Source of the DNA: Ceratodon purpureus
Taxonomy: Eukaryota; Streptophyta; Bryopsida; Pseudoditrichales; Ditrichaceae
Length of the DNA: 64,000 nucleotides
NCBI GenBank assembly: GCA_014871385.1
Contig: CM026422.1
Span: 11,284,718-11,348,717 of the forward strand
Direction of reading: 5' to 3'
The notes under the pieces were generated by a model. The model saw only the letters and a list, made by a program, of their open reading frames with translations. It did not search any database and was not told the DNA's origin. The position numbers and the translations under genes are program-made. This document shows, one piece after another, positions 49,202-62,330 of the stretch. How positions within the stretch are numbered: the stretch's first letter is position 1; every line of letters begins with the position of its first letter.

Positions 49202-52200
49202 TTAGGAGATTACATACACGTCATCATCGTCATCGTCATCGTCATCCAAGACAATTATATTTGATGAAGGAATAGGTGATCCAGCAGCTTCCCCAAAGCT
49301 AAAAGGACTTTGATGACAGAGTACATGTTTCGATGACGGGGCTGGTGTTGGATCTTTCGCTGGTGTTGGATCCTTCGCTGGCTTTAGCAAAATTTCAGTT
49401 TCGGTAGGTGGCTGGCCAAATTCCTTGCTAATAGTTAAACTTTGCATCCTAGGCTCTCCCATCGCACCAGTAGGTTCAAAAATTACCAGACACTTCTGAA
49501 GCTCTTTCTTGCAACGGGACACAATCCTTTGTGCCGCGCAATACTCTGTTTCAGTTTTGTAATGGCCTAAATATATTTGCTCACCAGGTTTACCAGACCT
49601 AAGAAGAATTTTGCAAGAATCGCCATCAGTCTGGGTCTCCAAGAGCATTCTAGGCTGAAGTAAAAGCTGAACCCGTTGGAACAAATCCTGGCCCAACCCA
49701 CAGCTCTCCGTGGAACAACACAATCCTCGCCACAAAGCCATTTTTACATGGTGAGCAACTTCTATCTCCTGCGTCGTCTCGAAAACACTCACGCTTACAC
49801 GGTCGAGTGCTGCCTTTCCATGCCAACATTTCACTGTATCGTGAATCCAATTATCATGTGCACTAACAGCTGCTTCTACTGGTGGTGGCCCTGAAGCCTC
49901 CATTTTCACCTGAACAATTCCGCCAGATCGAATGTCCTTGCCAGCATTCACCACCTTCTCCCTACAGGATGAGTCTAGGGGAGCTTCAGTCGGACTGCGG
50001 GCTGTAGCCTCCATTACGGTATTAATTCCCCCTTGAATATCTCCATTTGTGAACAGAGTGCTAGTTTCTGCTCCCAATTCCACTGACGCTTCCTTCTTGA
50101 TTGAAATCACTGATGGTTCTTGCTCGCGAATCTTTACAACTTTGTTAGTAATTTCAGGAGCACCAGCATCTTGTACTCCACCCTCCTGTGTATCGGCTCC
50201 GGCAGTCTTGTTCAGACTAGAAATATCAACAGCCGTTTCATTTGCATCCTTAGCTATGAACGCAATTCTCCCAACATTTCGTTCAACGGCAGTTGAACCA
50301 GACTCGTAGGAGTTGCCAATGATGCTTTTCGTGGACGTACTACTCTTCAATAGCTTCTCATTAAGTGCTAAGGACTCAGGGGACAAATGATTACCACCTG
50401 CTTGCTCTCTGATTGCACAGAATAGATTTTAGCAACTGATCAAGCTCACTTTCGAAACACTCAACATCGCACATACACACAAAAAAGTGCTAAGCAACTA
50501 TTACTCATTCCTGAAAACCTAAAACTACAAAGTGCATTATCATCAAACATCAAATAGAAGACAAAGACAGTGAATTGCTTCACTAACCTGAGGCATGAGG
50601 AGCTCGTATGACTAGTTAGACCCTTCTCTTTTGGAATAGAGGACCGATTGACAGGATCATGAAGTGAATGGGACTCTTCCTTCGTTGAAGAACTCCCAAA
50701 CCGTTCAATTACCTCACACACCAATTTTCCGTCCTTGATACACCAATATTCATCCGGTTGCAGGGTACTTTTGTTCTCAGAATCTGTCAACGATAGAAAA
50801 AAATAGCCCAAGAAACTGTCAAGAAGAACCTTACAAACTTGCTGAAAAGAACGATGGTGACTGTACAATTTCATGCTCAGGATTCATACCTGATTTTCTT
50901 CTGGGATGGTGCTTCAATTTAATAGAGCCCCTCATACGTGGCAGTTCAACTCCGGAAAGGGTTGGAGAGTTCCCAACAGCTTCTACGACTTTTGTACTTA
51001 AGTCTGCTCTCATTTTTTTGATGTCTTTTCCAGAATCCAAATTATCCACCTGCTTCCTCTTAAACCCAGAGTTGACTTTCGAAGAAACATTCCCTGAACT
51101 TAAAAACAATTCCTGGTTATCAGACTCAGGCTGTCTCAAGTTCTGAGATTTGCGTGTATCCAGACTTCCTTGGAGTGGCAGCTTAGGATTGGAATCGTCA
51201 ATCATCCGCATCCTATTGATTCGACACAAATGTTTCCGACTAATTTTCACTTGATCTAAATCCCTCCTTCTCTTCCCAGAGTACACTATCATTCCACTAT
51301 CTGTGATTTCCTCTTGAGGAGCTGTACCTCCATCATGAGCACGCGAGAATACTTGAGTTTTGGCAACACTAAGATCATCTGCACATCCCTCAATGCTGTC
51401 TAGGCTAGGTGAGTTCTCTAGGACATTCTGAGGAACAACGAAGTGCATTTGTGGCCTAACGTTACTGGTGCCATCCCCATCCACCTCGGTCGTTTGGTCA
51501 ACTAATTCATCTGCATTTCCCGTCGCAAGGCACGAACCTAGGCTTTCAACAGGAAGGTTGATCTTATCACCAACAAGCTCAGGAACCACTGTCCCAACTT
51601 CCCGATCGACTGCATTGCTTGGAGTACTACATGTAGCACGCACCCCGTTCTCAAGGACAATATTGTGGATAGAAAATTCCACTTCTGGAAGATCCTCCTC
51701 AGCGGTTGCGGTTGTGTTGTTCATTGAATCACCAACTCCTATACGGTTTCTAAGTTGTTCTAAAACGCCGTCAATGTTTTCAGGCTTCCCTGTCGGACTT
51801 GTTTGCACCTCTTCGCCGGTATCAGGCATAGCATGTGAAGAGCTAAACTGGACCTTCCTCCTACCTTTGTCTAGCTTCACCACATGAGGTGAGGCTTGCT
51901 TGATCAAAGACTTGGCGCCATTTACGATGCTTTTTCTCCGTAACTTCACCCTATCATAAACATCTACATCAAAACAAATGAATAAAAGTCAGCCCAGCAA
52001 ATACTTATCTGGAATATCACAAAGTTTCAAAACTTGATGTTTTCAAACATCAAACAAAACACCATTTGGCAGTCGCATTTCTGACTAGATCATCAAAACA
52101 AAAGCACTGCCACTTCAAGGTTTCTAAATAACACTCGTTGAACTCTAAATACAAACAAAACGAGCAAAAATTCTGAGAAGAGAATCCTACTTTCTGGATT

Positions 52201-54797
52201 TAGGACCAGCTCGTCAGAATCACTGTTCTTGTGGCTTTCCTCCCTAGGTGTGCCCCGAGAGTTGACAGCTGGATCTTTAACCTGGGACTTACAAATGAAA
52301 CTCGAGCTTCCAGACGAAATAGGTCCACAGCGGTCATCTGGCATCACCGCAGGAGTAATTGAATCTCCAGACAGATATTCACGCTGAATGTGAGGCTTGT
52401 TGCTCTTGCAGTTCTCAACACCGGTTCCTGCCACCTTATTCTAAAATAAAAAAACCACGATTCTCTCTTAGTTAACACCTAAAGAACATAACGATGCACG
52501 AAAAAGGATGGCCACATTTAATACATGTAGGAGAATAAATCTTAGTCCCCATTGTAAGGAGGTTGCTTCACAGTTACCTTCAACCCCAATGGTCTCCATT
52601 GATGTTTCGGATTCCACCGAAAGGATGGACGCAAATCCTTAAGAGGTGCCTCCTGCGTGTTCCCGTCTCCTTCACCAACTGGAGGAAGAAATAGCTTCAA
52701 CTGCAAATTAAAGGCCCAATAGAAGTTAAATTCAGGAGGCTACCTGGGGCAGCTCGTGAAATGTGACATTCGCGACGGACTAAGACATCCAAGTATTAGA
52801 AATTCAGATCAAACTTCTGCAGCCCTTCATGAGAATGATTCCACAAGCCTAAATATTCAGTTTTAATTGTGGAATAGCATATAAATCATATTGATAGGGA
52901 TCGCACCTTGGCTTTGTTTGACTCAATATTTATTTCGACAATCTTTGCTCCCCAAAAGCAATCATCCTTCAACCAGTCCACCATGTCTCCAACCGTGTAC
53001 ATATCATTGTAGATATACACATGACCAGAAGATTTTCGACCCATGCGTACATCCTCTCGATATTTATCGACATCGCTCTCACGCACAATGGGAATCACTG
53101 GCCGAACCATCCAATTTGAACGTTTCTTTTTCAACCATGGTCCAATGCTCTTGACTGCGGGACGTGCCATACGGACTGGAGTCCAGTCATCAGCTGTAAG
53201 CGATACATATTCAACATGACATAGGACATTAGGAGCAGTAGTTCGAGCTATCGCTAACGTGAATTCATTTTCACTGTAGTGGGTGCAACCAAATTGAAGA
53301 ACAACCGTAATCATAGGAAGGAACCCAAGCTTCAGCAAGTACAGAACTACGCACAGATACGGGCTGCATAGAATTCTTCTAGGTTGTAACCCTGACGAGA
53401 AATAAGTCAGGTAAAGGAATTACGCCCTCTACATTCTCACTTACAGTACATTTCTCCGACTTCGCAACCACACTGGGAACTATTAGAGAACATAGAAATC
53501 AAGGCCTCCCATAAAAATTTGGAATCACAGAAACCTAACCGAATGTGGCATACAAAACAACCATCTCCGCCCTAGTTGCATTAGACAACCTTCATTCAGA
53601 GCTATCTATAACAAGCCATCCGAAAAGTTTCATACGTAATCCCTTGTGAGTTTCAATTTTCCCACCAATCTCCAAAACTAGACATCTGTACAAATCACTC
53701 GCCTAAAAAAGAAAATTTCATAGGGCAAATGTCCAATTCGGTGAGAATTGTAAAAATAGCAAGGAAATGCATCAAATGCCCCATGAGGAAATCACCATGA
53801 GATTCCTATTACATGCAGTCTTCTTGGAATATGAGGTCGAAGAAATATTAGACTCCCAACGCAAGAGGAGGCGATGGAAGGAGCGATTGGAGTACATGGT
53901 ACATTGGAAAGACTATGACATCACTAAACGAACATGGGAACTGGCAGCAGCAAAACTTATTGATGCAGCTCACAAAGTTGCAATACCTCACCAAAAGTGC
54001 CAAAGATCACTTCTCCTAGAATTCGTCCTAGAACTCGTCGCTAGGGAGGAGGTGATCTCGGACCATATAGCTATAAGCATATTTAGATGTAAGCCATGAG
54101 AAGAACTTGGCGACACTCTAGCGTGTGAGATATACCTTCGTCCGGGAAGTCCAAAAACCGCAACAGCAACCTCGATTTGGCAGCATCTATTTGTGATATC
54201 TGGAGCACAGCATAGACACATCTAAGAAATTGCCGTCCCAAGCTCACAACTCTAACTATCGTGGCATTAGCTCTTTTGAGAGCGTTACTCACGAAGAAAA
54301 GGACATCCCGTTTTGGAAAGGAGAAGCCAGTACTCGGAAAGTTAAAAATCATGGGAATGGATACATGCGTACCTGACATCGAAACCAAGCCCCTCGAAAG
54401 CCTTTCTCGTTATACGTCGCCTCCACCTCCTGGCCCACTGCAAAAGGGAGGTCGTCTTTGCGCGGCATTGCTAGCATCTACTCAAACACTCTGAAACGCT
54501 CCATATCAACAGCAATTCTTCTGTCAGCACTATCCTCTGATATCAACATCGACGTTCCATGTGGACAAGACTGTTAAACAACTGCACCTAAACCATCCAA
54601 GGCAAAACATATCATCCAATAACCTCTACTTGCAATTTCACCCCGAAGCATAGAACAACACACAACACACAACACACCAGATTACAACACTTTCTTCGCC
54701 GTCACTGACAACTAGAGGAAAGACACAAAGCAGAAAAACATCAAACACTAACAGTACATCATACCTGACCATCCAAACAGAAACCGACTAGCTCCAT
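49202..54797 (-). CDS. Agenet (Tudor-like) domain nuclear protein
   Basis: Probable chromatin reader. Coding exons in transcript order: 54797-54765, 53391-53351, 53273-52907, 52700-52578, 52440-52191, 51963-50890, 50783-50588 and 50408-49202; 3,291 nt, 1,096 aa. The N-terminus (GYNLEEFYAARI, VEYVSLTADD, RPVIP) fits a first Agenet module. YTVGDMVDWLKDDCFWGAKIVEI to RPSFRWNPKHQWRPLG (about 116-185) is a second, ending in the typical arginine-proline/tryptophan phrase. The long middle is Ser/Thr/Glu-rich and disordered with basic patches. A C-terminal block (CWHGKAALDRV, YLGHYKTETEYCAAQRIVSRC) looks folded but I do not know it. The last residues are NIIVLDDDD..., a SUMO-interacting type motif plus nine aspartates. 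The first exon is the least certain; a further micro-exon at 53472-53445 would extend the first module but does not keep frame. Confidence 0.82.
53767..54099 (+). pseudogene. Chromodomain fragment of a Ty3/gypsy chromovirus
   Basis: The frame reads YEVEEILDSQRKRRR...LEYMVHWKDYDITKRTWELAA and then 'KVAIPHQK', the signature of the chromodomain at the C-terminus of chromovirus integrases (YEVE.IL..R, Y.V.WK.Y, TWE). Nothing of reverse transcriptase, RNase H or the integrase core is present nearby, and no LTR was found. It is antisense inside the first coding intron of the Agenet gene. Old retrotransposon debris is most likely. Confidence 0.7.
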
Positions 54798-54900
54798 GCC
54801 TTCTTCAGTCACAGCGCTTCCAAGCTAGCTCACATCAACACCACCACAATCATACACTCTAAACCCATTCAACGATCGCAAGACCACCACTCCCAGCTGC

Positions 54901-54957
54901 AAAAAAAAAAAAAAAACAAAAAAAAAAAACAAAACAAAAAACAAAAAACAAAAAACC
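54901..54957 (-). promoter_or_regulatory. Long T-rich tract before the first coding exon acceptor
   Basis: On the minus strand this is a T-rich run (T-blocks broken by single G's) ending in 'ttgcag' at the boundary of exon 54896-54765, so it acts as an exceptionally long polypyrimidine tract. A 5' UTR exon from about 55490 to 55145 with donor 'ctgag|gtgggt' would splice to it. Confidence 0.55.
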
Positions 54958-55578
54958 CATGCTACTGATCAGCAAATCACCAGCTCAATCAGTGCAGATC
55001 CACACCACAATCCCCCCAAACCTCCCTGACCCAATAAAACCAAACCCAACAGCCACCATCCTCACAGTCCTCCTCCTGCCACGTGCAATTCTTCACCTCT
55101 CCAAAGAACCCACAAGACAAAAAAACTTCAAGAAAGACGCACAACCCACCTCAGCAATCTGAACTCCAAAACGAGAGAACACAGTCTACCTTCGATTGGA
55201 GCCGGCACAACCCTAAAGAATTCCACCGAGAGCTCATCCTCTTCCCGTGCTTGCCACCGAGATTTCCATGAGCATGGCAGGTGATGCTCCTGCAGAGGAA
55301 TTTGGAGAGGAATTTGGAGTGGAGAATGTTCCTTGAGGGCCCAGGTGCCGGAATGGGTACCAGTGGTATCATTCTCATGGCCTTGCAGCGGGCTCTCCAC
55401 TGGCGTGGTGGCCATGGCTTGGCCTGGGACGGAGCTTGATGAGTCATGAAGCCTAGGTTGCGTCCATGACGATGAATCATTGACGCCGCCACGGCAGTAA
55501 TTATTGGGGCTTGGGAAAATGCTTGTGCTGTGAGTACCGGTACATACTACATAGTGGAGCTTTACATACTGTACAGTA

Positions 55579-57280
55579 CAGTACCCGGAAGAAAAGATAC
55601 GTGAATTTTACTATGGACAGTGAACCTCAAGTGAGCACTACACTTTCACTTTGTGAGCAATTGCCTTGGGATTTTCACCTATTGTTAGAACTAGGAGTAA
55701 GGTTGAGAAAAGTAAATGGATTGTGTCTAATTATAAAGAAATATATGTAAAGTAATAGTTCTCTTTGCCTTATCTAAAGTGTGTCCATGCCTTTTTCATG
55801 CATTAACTATCATTAAGCATCATTATAGTATAATAATGTTTTGGGCCACTGTTTAAATAAAAGATATGTATGTGATATTGAATTGTGATTGCATTGTAAG
55901 TTGTTGGGTTAACTTTTGAGATGATTGTTGGTGTTAGCGTGACTTTGTTTAGCGTGTGGTGTATTATTCTTGTTGATATAAGTTTGTTTGGTGTTGTGGG
56001 TAGGTTGAGTGGCATAATCTTTTGAGAAAGATGAAGACTAGAGCGTTGACAGATGGTGAGAAAGGACAAGTGGTTGGAATGCACAGAGCTGGAAGCAAAG
56101 GTGTGGACATAGCAAGAGAATTAGGTATGCCATCTTCTACTATTTATGGTGTTATAAACAGTTTCAAAAAACGAGGAACTGTGAAGTCACCAAAGCCATC
56201 AAATAGGCCTCAAAAGTTTACAGAGCGGAATATGAGACAGTTAGAACACCTCCTTAGTAAAGATCGTCGTAGACCACTCACAGAAATTACAAATGAGATG
56301 GCACGTGTTGCAAAGGTTAGTACTCGTTCTGTAAGGAAGGCTTTGCACACCCTTGGTTATAGAAGCTTTGTTGCAATAAAAAAAAAAAACCTTTTCTCAG
56401 TAAAAAGCACATGGCAGACACGTTAACATTTGCTAAAGAGTATAAAAACTGGACAAATGAGGATTGGAAGAACGGTTATTTGGACTAATGAATCATCTTT
56501 TGAAATAGGAAGGAATTCTAGACAAATTAGAGTGTGACGAAAGGCTTATGAAAGATATTCAGATAAATGTCTAGTACCAACTTTCAAGTCCAGGGGTACG
56601 TTGGTGATGGTTTGGGGTGCTTTTAGTGGCTTTGAGAAGGCTCCTTTAGTAATCGTACCTCCAGATAAGCGAAGTGCAAGTGATTTTGTGAATTTTATTT
56701 ACAAAGGCACTTTAACTCCATTTTATTTTATCCATCATCATCAAGAAGACATGTTGCTTATGGAGGATGGCGCTCCGGTCCATTGCAGCAATTTGCCAAA
56801 CAAGTGGAGAGAAAAAATGGGTATAAAGAAGTTGAAGTGGCCTGCCAACTCTCCAGATCTAAATCCAATTGAGAACCTATGGAAGATTATTAAAGATGAA
56901 GTTCAGAGTACATCCCGGCCACACAATGCAGAAGAAATGGTAGAATCACTTCATAGAGTATCGGAAGAGATACTTTAGAACTCTTAGAAACCCTTATTGA
57001 TACTATGCCTACACGTATAAAGGAAGTAATTAGTGCAAAAGGTGGTAGTACTAAATTTTGAGTACTATATAAAAGAAAACAAATTTTGGGTTGATTTTGG
57101 TTTTTTATTTTTCTATGTAAACAAATATTATTATTGAAATAGAGTCTAAAGGCTTTCAAATGCAATTTTTTGCATTGAATTCCATGAATTTTCAACCTCG
57201 CATGAGCTCACCAAATTAGCTGTTCAGTACATTTTTCTAAAACAATTCAAAGAATTACATATCTTTTCTTCTGGGTACTG
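55579..57280 (+). mobile_element. Tc1-like transposon, 1,702 bp
   Basis: Terminal inverted repeats begin CAGTACCC[G/A]GAAGAAAAG (left 55579, right ending 57280). They match over about 24 bp with two mismatches and are flanked by TA on both sides, the Tc1/mariner target duplication. The interior carries a degraded DD34E-type transposase. Length and structure fit a formerly complete element. The left end lies about 90 bp from the likely 5' end of the Agenet gene. Confidence 0.88.
56031..57061 (+). pseudogene. Degraded Tc1-like DD34E transposase
   Basis: It starts at ATG 56031 with an N-terminal paired-type helix-turn-helix (TDGEKGQVVGMHRAG, IARELGMPSSTIY) and a second HTH. The DDE_3 catalytic core follows: MVWGAFSGF, MEDGAPVH and SPDLNPIENLW. 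The second acid (D of MEDG) and third (E of NPIE) are separated by exactly 34 residues, the Tc1 DD34E spacing. The first catalytic acid is lost: the usual D of the [F/W]xDES motif is N here (WTNESSF, near 56485). Further damage is a frameshift in an A12 run at 56378-56389, another near 56471, a TGA for the expected Trp codon at 56535-56537, and a break near 56978. The original stop is probably TGA 57059-57061. It cannot make active enzyme. Confidence 0.88.
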
Positions 57281-58244
<964 letters not shown>

Positions 58245-58599
58245 ACTTAACTCTGGTAGAAAACTACCGGCGTGAATAAAGGGCCCTTTCATTGGTAAGA
58301 ATGTTGTTTGTAGGCCACGTAGCCTACTCAAATTCTTCTAGAATTTGAATGCCCCCTTTCGAAGGTATGGCTCTATAGATACTACTAATATTGTACAAGA
58401 AGACCGTGAAAACTACTAGTATGTGTGTACTCGGAATATGTGTTTGATTGTGTTGTGTGTCTGTCTAAGTGTCTTAAAGTTCGTTGTTATTTTTTGTCAT
58501 GGACATCCAAAGTGTTGGATATATTGGATCTCTATTACTACTATACACTTTAGAAGTGTGGCCGTCCATATTTGAGTTTTGATGTAGACACTTTTTAGA

Positions 58600-59160
58600 C
58601 CTTCAGGCAAATCATTTTCTACAAGAAGGTATGAAAATGACAAAATAGTAAAACATGCATCAAAAAAAATTTGTGGGCTAGAGAAAAAGGAAGCGATGAG
58701 TAGATGCCTTTTTTGGTTTTTAATTTTCAAGAGAATTTTTTCTTAAGAATTCCAAAATCACAAATTTTGACAAATTTTGAAAGAAATAACTCAAAAATTA
58801 CTAAAAACTTTGAAGCTTGTCTTCGTAATTTTTGGACGCTACCTTGTAAAATTGGTAAACTTTTTGACTTGGGTCACTTTGGAATTTGAGTGGTGATTTA
58901 GTTATGAACATCTTCCAAAAAAAAAATGTGAAAAAACCATATTTTAAACTGCTTCATTGGACTTGAAACCTAAAATTTCTAAATGACGGTTTTAAAATTG
59001 GAATTTGGCTTTGAAAATTTTACCAAATATACCTTGCGGTAAAAGAAGCATCTAGTAAAGAAATTAGGAAAAAATACTACTTTTAACATCTTCATCTAGG
59101 CTGCCCAAAATTATAAAAACTCGTTTTGGATTTTAAAGAAAGTTAGGGGTTAAAAGCCAA
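58600..59160 (+). repeat. Dispersed repeat family R1, copy B
   Basis: Forward copy collinear with 11545-12080, for example 'gaagcttgtcttcgtaattt', 'gacttgggtcactttggaat' and 'ttggacttgaaacctaaaat'. It ends at 'aaagttaggggttaaaa', beyond which the sequence turns back on itself. Confidence 0.75.
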
Positions 59161-59290
59161 AACGACAATTGTTCTTTGGGCAGCCTGGATGAAGGATCTA
59201 AATTTAGAAATTGGGGCTAAAATTTGGCGTGGGCACAGTTATACAAACATGGTATGTGTAGTAAATATTGCAAAGCCAAATTCAAATATT
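59000..59290. repeat. Palindromic R1 junction
   Basis: 'cttcatctaggctgcccaaa' (about 59090) is mirrored by 'tttgggcagcctggatgaag' (about 59180). The similarity continues outward on both sides ('gaaaattttaccaaatatac' against the inverse of 'gtagtaaatattgcaaagcc'). Two R1 ends therefore meet tail to tail. Confidence 0.65.
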
Positions 59291-60559
59291 TTATTTCTCT
59301 AATTGATTTTTTTGTTTTCAGAGCCACCTGGGACAGAAATAAACCTTTTTACAAGGATTTTTTTTTTCAAAATTCTAGTTTTGTAACATACTCATCAATA
59401 TGATCATATTTAATAGTCCAAGTGACCTAAGTTTGCTTGTTTAACCTCTAAACGTCCTTGAGGTATTTTTAGCCAAAAATACATTTTCAAAAAAAGTGTC
59501 CTAGAATAAAAAGAAAGCAAGCAATTTAGATCCCAACCATACAAACTTGTACTAGACTTGTTGTAGGTCATGTGGACCAAAACTTGACTCATGAGACCTC
59601 ATAGATTGCAAGATCATAATGTATTAGTGCGCATAACACTCTACAAAGTTCTATCATTCTCACTTTGAAGTGAAAATACTACCAACATAAAAATTGCAAT
59701 CGAATAATCGCAAATTAGAAAGTTGTTCATCTTCATTTCAGAAACACTTTTGTATCAGAAAAGATCATCAAAAACATATCTTGGCTCAAATAGCACTCTT
59801 CCAATGGTGAAAACTGCCCCAAAATTTACAATGAAAAAATAATCCAAAACTAGACCCTTTACACTCAAATCTGTGCCCTATGTTCAATACATCTTCGATT
59901 AGGTTAAGGATTCTACCGCTCAAACTAGACCTGAATTGGATCCACCCCAAAAAATAAAGTCAAAATCTAATGGTGGATTGAGGAGATCTAGCTTCTCAAA
60001 AATCATCCATTTTTTCACTTTTTTCATCGTAGAAACATCATTGCAAATCCAATACCAAAGTTATTTGGATAAAAAAGCTTGCAAATAGAAAGCCATTAGG
60101 ATGCATCTAAAGATCATACTTATGTAAAAGAAAATATGATTTTTTTGTTTTTATTTCACATAATTAGCTTGCAATGGTAAAACATGCCCCATGTTTAGCA
60201 TTGAAAGGCAAAATAAAGTTAAAAATAAAAAATAAAAATAAAAACACAACTGCCTTTGCTAAAATGCATGCCATGAATTCATACTTTCTTTTTTAGGTCT
60301 CGAACTTTCACTACACAAACTAGACTTGATTTGGAACCCAACCCAAGTGATTTCGTCAAAAACGAAGTTCGGAAAAAGAAGTTACGGTTCTTCAAAGTTA
60401 ATGCCCTTCATCCAAAATGTCGTTTTTCTATACTAGGGTTGTTTACGGGTTCAAGATTTTACAAGGGCAGTGTCCAAAATTTACAAGAGAGAGCATCAAA
60501 GTGTTTGGCGGTTTTACATTTTTTTCTTTTAAAGAATTGTCAAAATTGTCAACCAGAGA

Positions 60560-60760
60560 TTTAAGAGTTTTTCAAAAAAGCAATTCAATTAAAATTCACA
60601 AACTCTCAGAGGTGCCTAATCACCGTTCATTTTTCTCCTACAACAAATACAAATTACTTAATGCATGTTTTACTCAATTGCCGTATATATACCTTCTTGT
60701 GGAAATTAATATGTTGAAATTAATACCTCCAAATTTGTTGAACGTTGTGCATGTTTTACA
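60560..60760 (-). repeat. R1 fragment, inverted
   Basis: 'ggtgcctaatcaccgttcat' is the inverse of the 'aacggtgattaggttttt' landmark of copy A (11620), followed by inverse 'gcatgttttactcaattg' and 'accttcttgtgg'. Confidence 0.55.
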
Positions 60761-61389
60761 TGTCTTTGTATTCATACCTTTTTCAAAACAAATAATCTCA
60801 TGAAGATCAAAAGCGAAGAATGAATCTTTAAAGTTTTGCATAGGCTTAGTATCAACTCAGTATTCTCGTAGGAATAAAATGTGAGCAAAATGTTTTGGCT
60901 AACAATCATCAAGTCTCCCTTTTGCGCAATGATGACAATGTCTCTTAACCCCTAAACGTACCAAGGTGTCCCTGGAATTGACAATTTGAGAAAAAACATT
61001 ATAAAATGACTGCTATAACTTAATTGTATTTTGGATTGAGCTAAGATCTTTACATAAAAAAAACTATATTTAAATTAGAATCCAATTTGAAAAACTAAGT
61101 TGAAATTCAATGGCAGATAAAGGAGATACAATTCCCCAAATAATTCAATTTTTTACATACAAAACCATCACTTCAAATCCAATCCCAAATTTAGTCCAAT
61201 CAATTAACCCCTAAAGATCCTTCACATAAAATTGCCTAAATTACCAAAATTGACCTTCTTCTACTTCAAGCTTAAAACACCTTAATCTAAGAATTATTGC
61301 GAAGATTTAACCATAGGATCTCAAAGTTAACTTGATCTTTTGATCACATATCAAGTTTAAACCGTTAATTCTTCTTCATTTGTAAGATC

Positions 61390-62225
61390 TTAACCCTTAA
61401 CTTTCCTTAAAACCCAAAACATGTTTTTGCAATTTCGGGCAGCCTAGATGAAGGGATTAAAAGTAATATTTTTGTCAAATATTCTAACTTGGTGATCCTT
61501 ATTCCGCTAGGTGTATGTGGTAAAATTTGCAAAGCCAAAATCCAGTTTTAGAACCTTCATTCAGAAATTTTAGGTTTCAAGTCAAAAAATGGTAGTTTGA
61601 AATTAGGTTTTTTTCTTTTTTTTTTAGAAATATGTTCATGACCAAATCACTACTCAAATTCCAAAGTGACCCAAGTCAAAAGTTTATCAATTTTACAAGG
61701 GTTGCCTCCAAAAATTTCAAAAACAATCTTCACAATGCCTTAAAAAGTTTGGGACACAAACTTAGGATGTTATAATCTCTCAAAAAAGTCTTAGCTATAC
61801 GATCTTACAATTGGAAGTTTTTAAAATAAAATAAAAAACTCGTTCACACCTTTGATTATGCATAGAGGTAGAAAATCACAGTTTTGAAGTTTCAAACTCC
61901 CCAAAAACACTAATGACATTTAAGGGTTAAGGTTAAAGTTGGCTGAAACTATTTCGTGCGCGAACCCCAATAAGCCTATTTCAGATTTCTTGGATCTATA
62001 GGGATTAAGTTTCAACTAGAAAATTATTTGGCTTCAGCTCCTTAAAACTTGAAATTGGTTTTGAGGGTTTTCCGCAGAAAAATAAATAAATTCAACCAAT
62101 TTTCATCGCTATAATCTTGCAAATGAAAAAAAAGCAACGATTCAAATTTGATGTGTAAAAATATGACCACAATATTTTGGGGTAACAATCTTCAACTCCT
62201 CCTTTGCACCATAGAGAGAAAGCCT
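61390..62225 (-). repeat. Dispersed repeat family R1, copy C (inverted)
   Basis: Reverse-complement copy of 11395-12080. It contains 'gggcagcctagatgaaggg', 'gcaaagccaaaatccag', 'aggtttcaagtcaaaaa', 'ccaaagtgacccaagtcaaa' and 'atcttcaactcctcctttgc' in inverse order. Tandem 'ataatctcgcagtc' repeats (62272-62330) adjoin it. Confidence 0.75.
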
Positions 62226-62330
62226 CTTGAGCAAGGCCCAAAAATAGTTTTAAACAAACTTTGAATGTTATAATCTCGCAGTCATAATCTCGCAGTCATA
62301 ATCTCGCAATGTTATAATCTCGCAGTCAAA

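Noticed and set aside
53445-53472. 28-nt micro-exon in the Agenet gene
   Set aside because: It has good-looking splice sites and a fitting peptide (VVAKSEKCT), but including it breaks the frame between exon 54765-54797 and exon 53351-53391, whereas direct joining of those two keeps it. Transcript data could overturn this.
55128-55492. Two overlapping minus-strand frames of 95-113 codons upstream of the Agenet gene
   Set aside because: Best explained as the 5' UTR exon of that gene: no domain, and the downstream acceptor leads to a better start at 54797.
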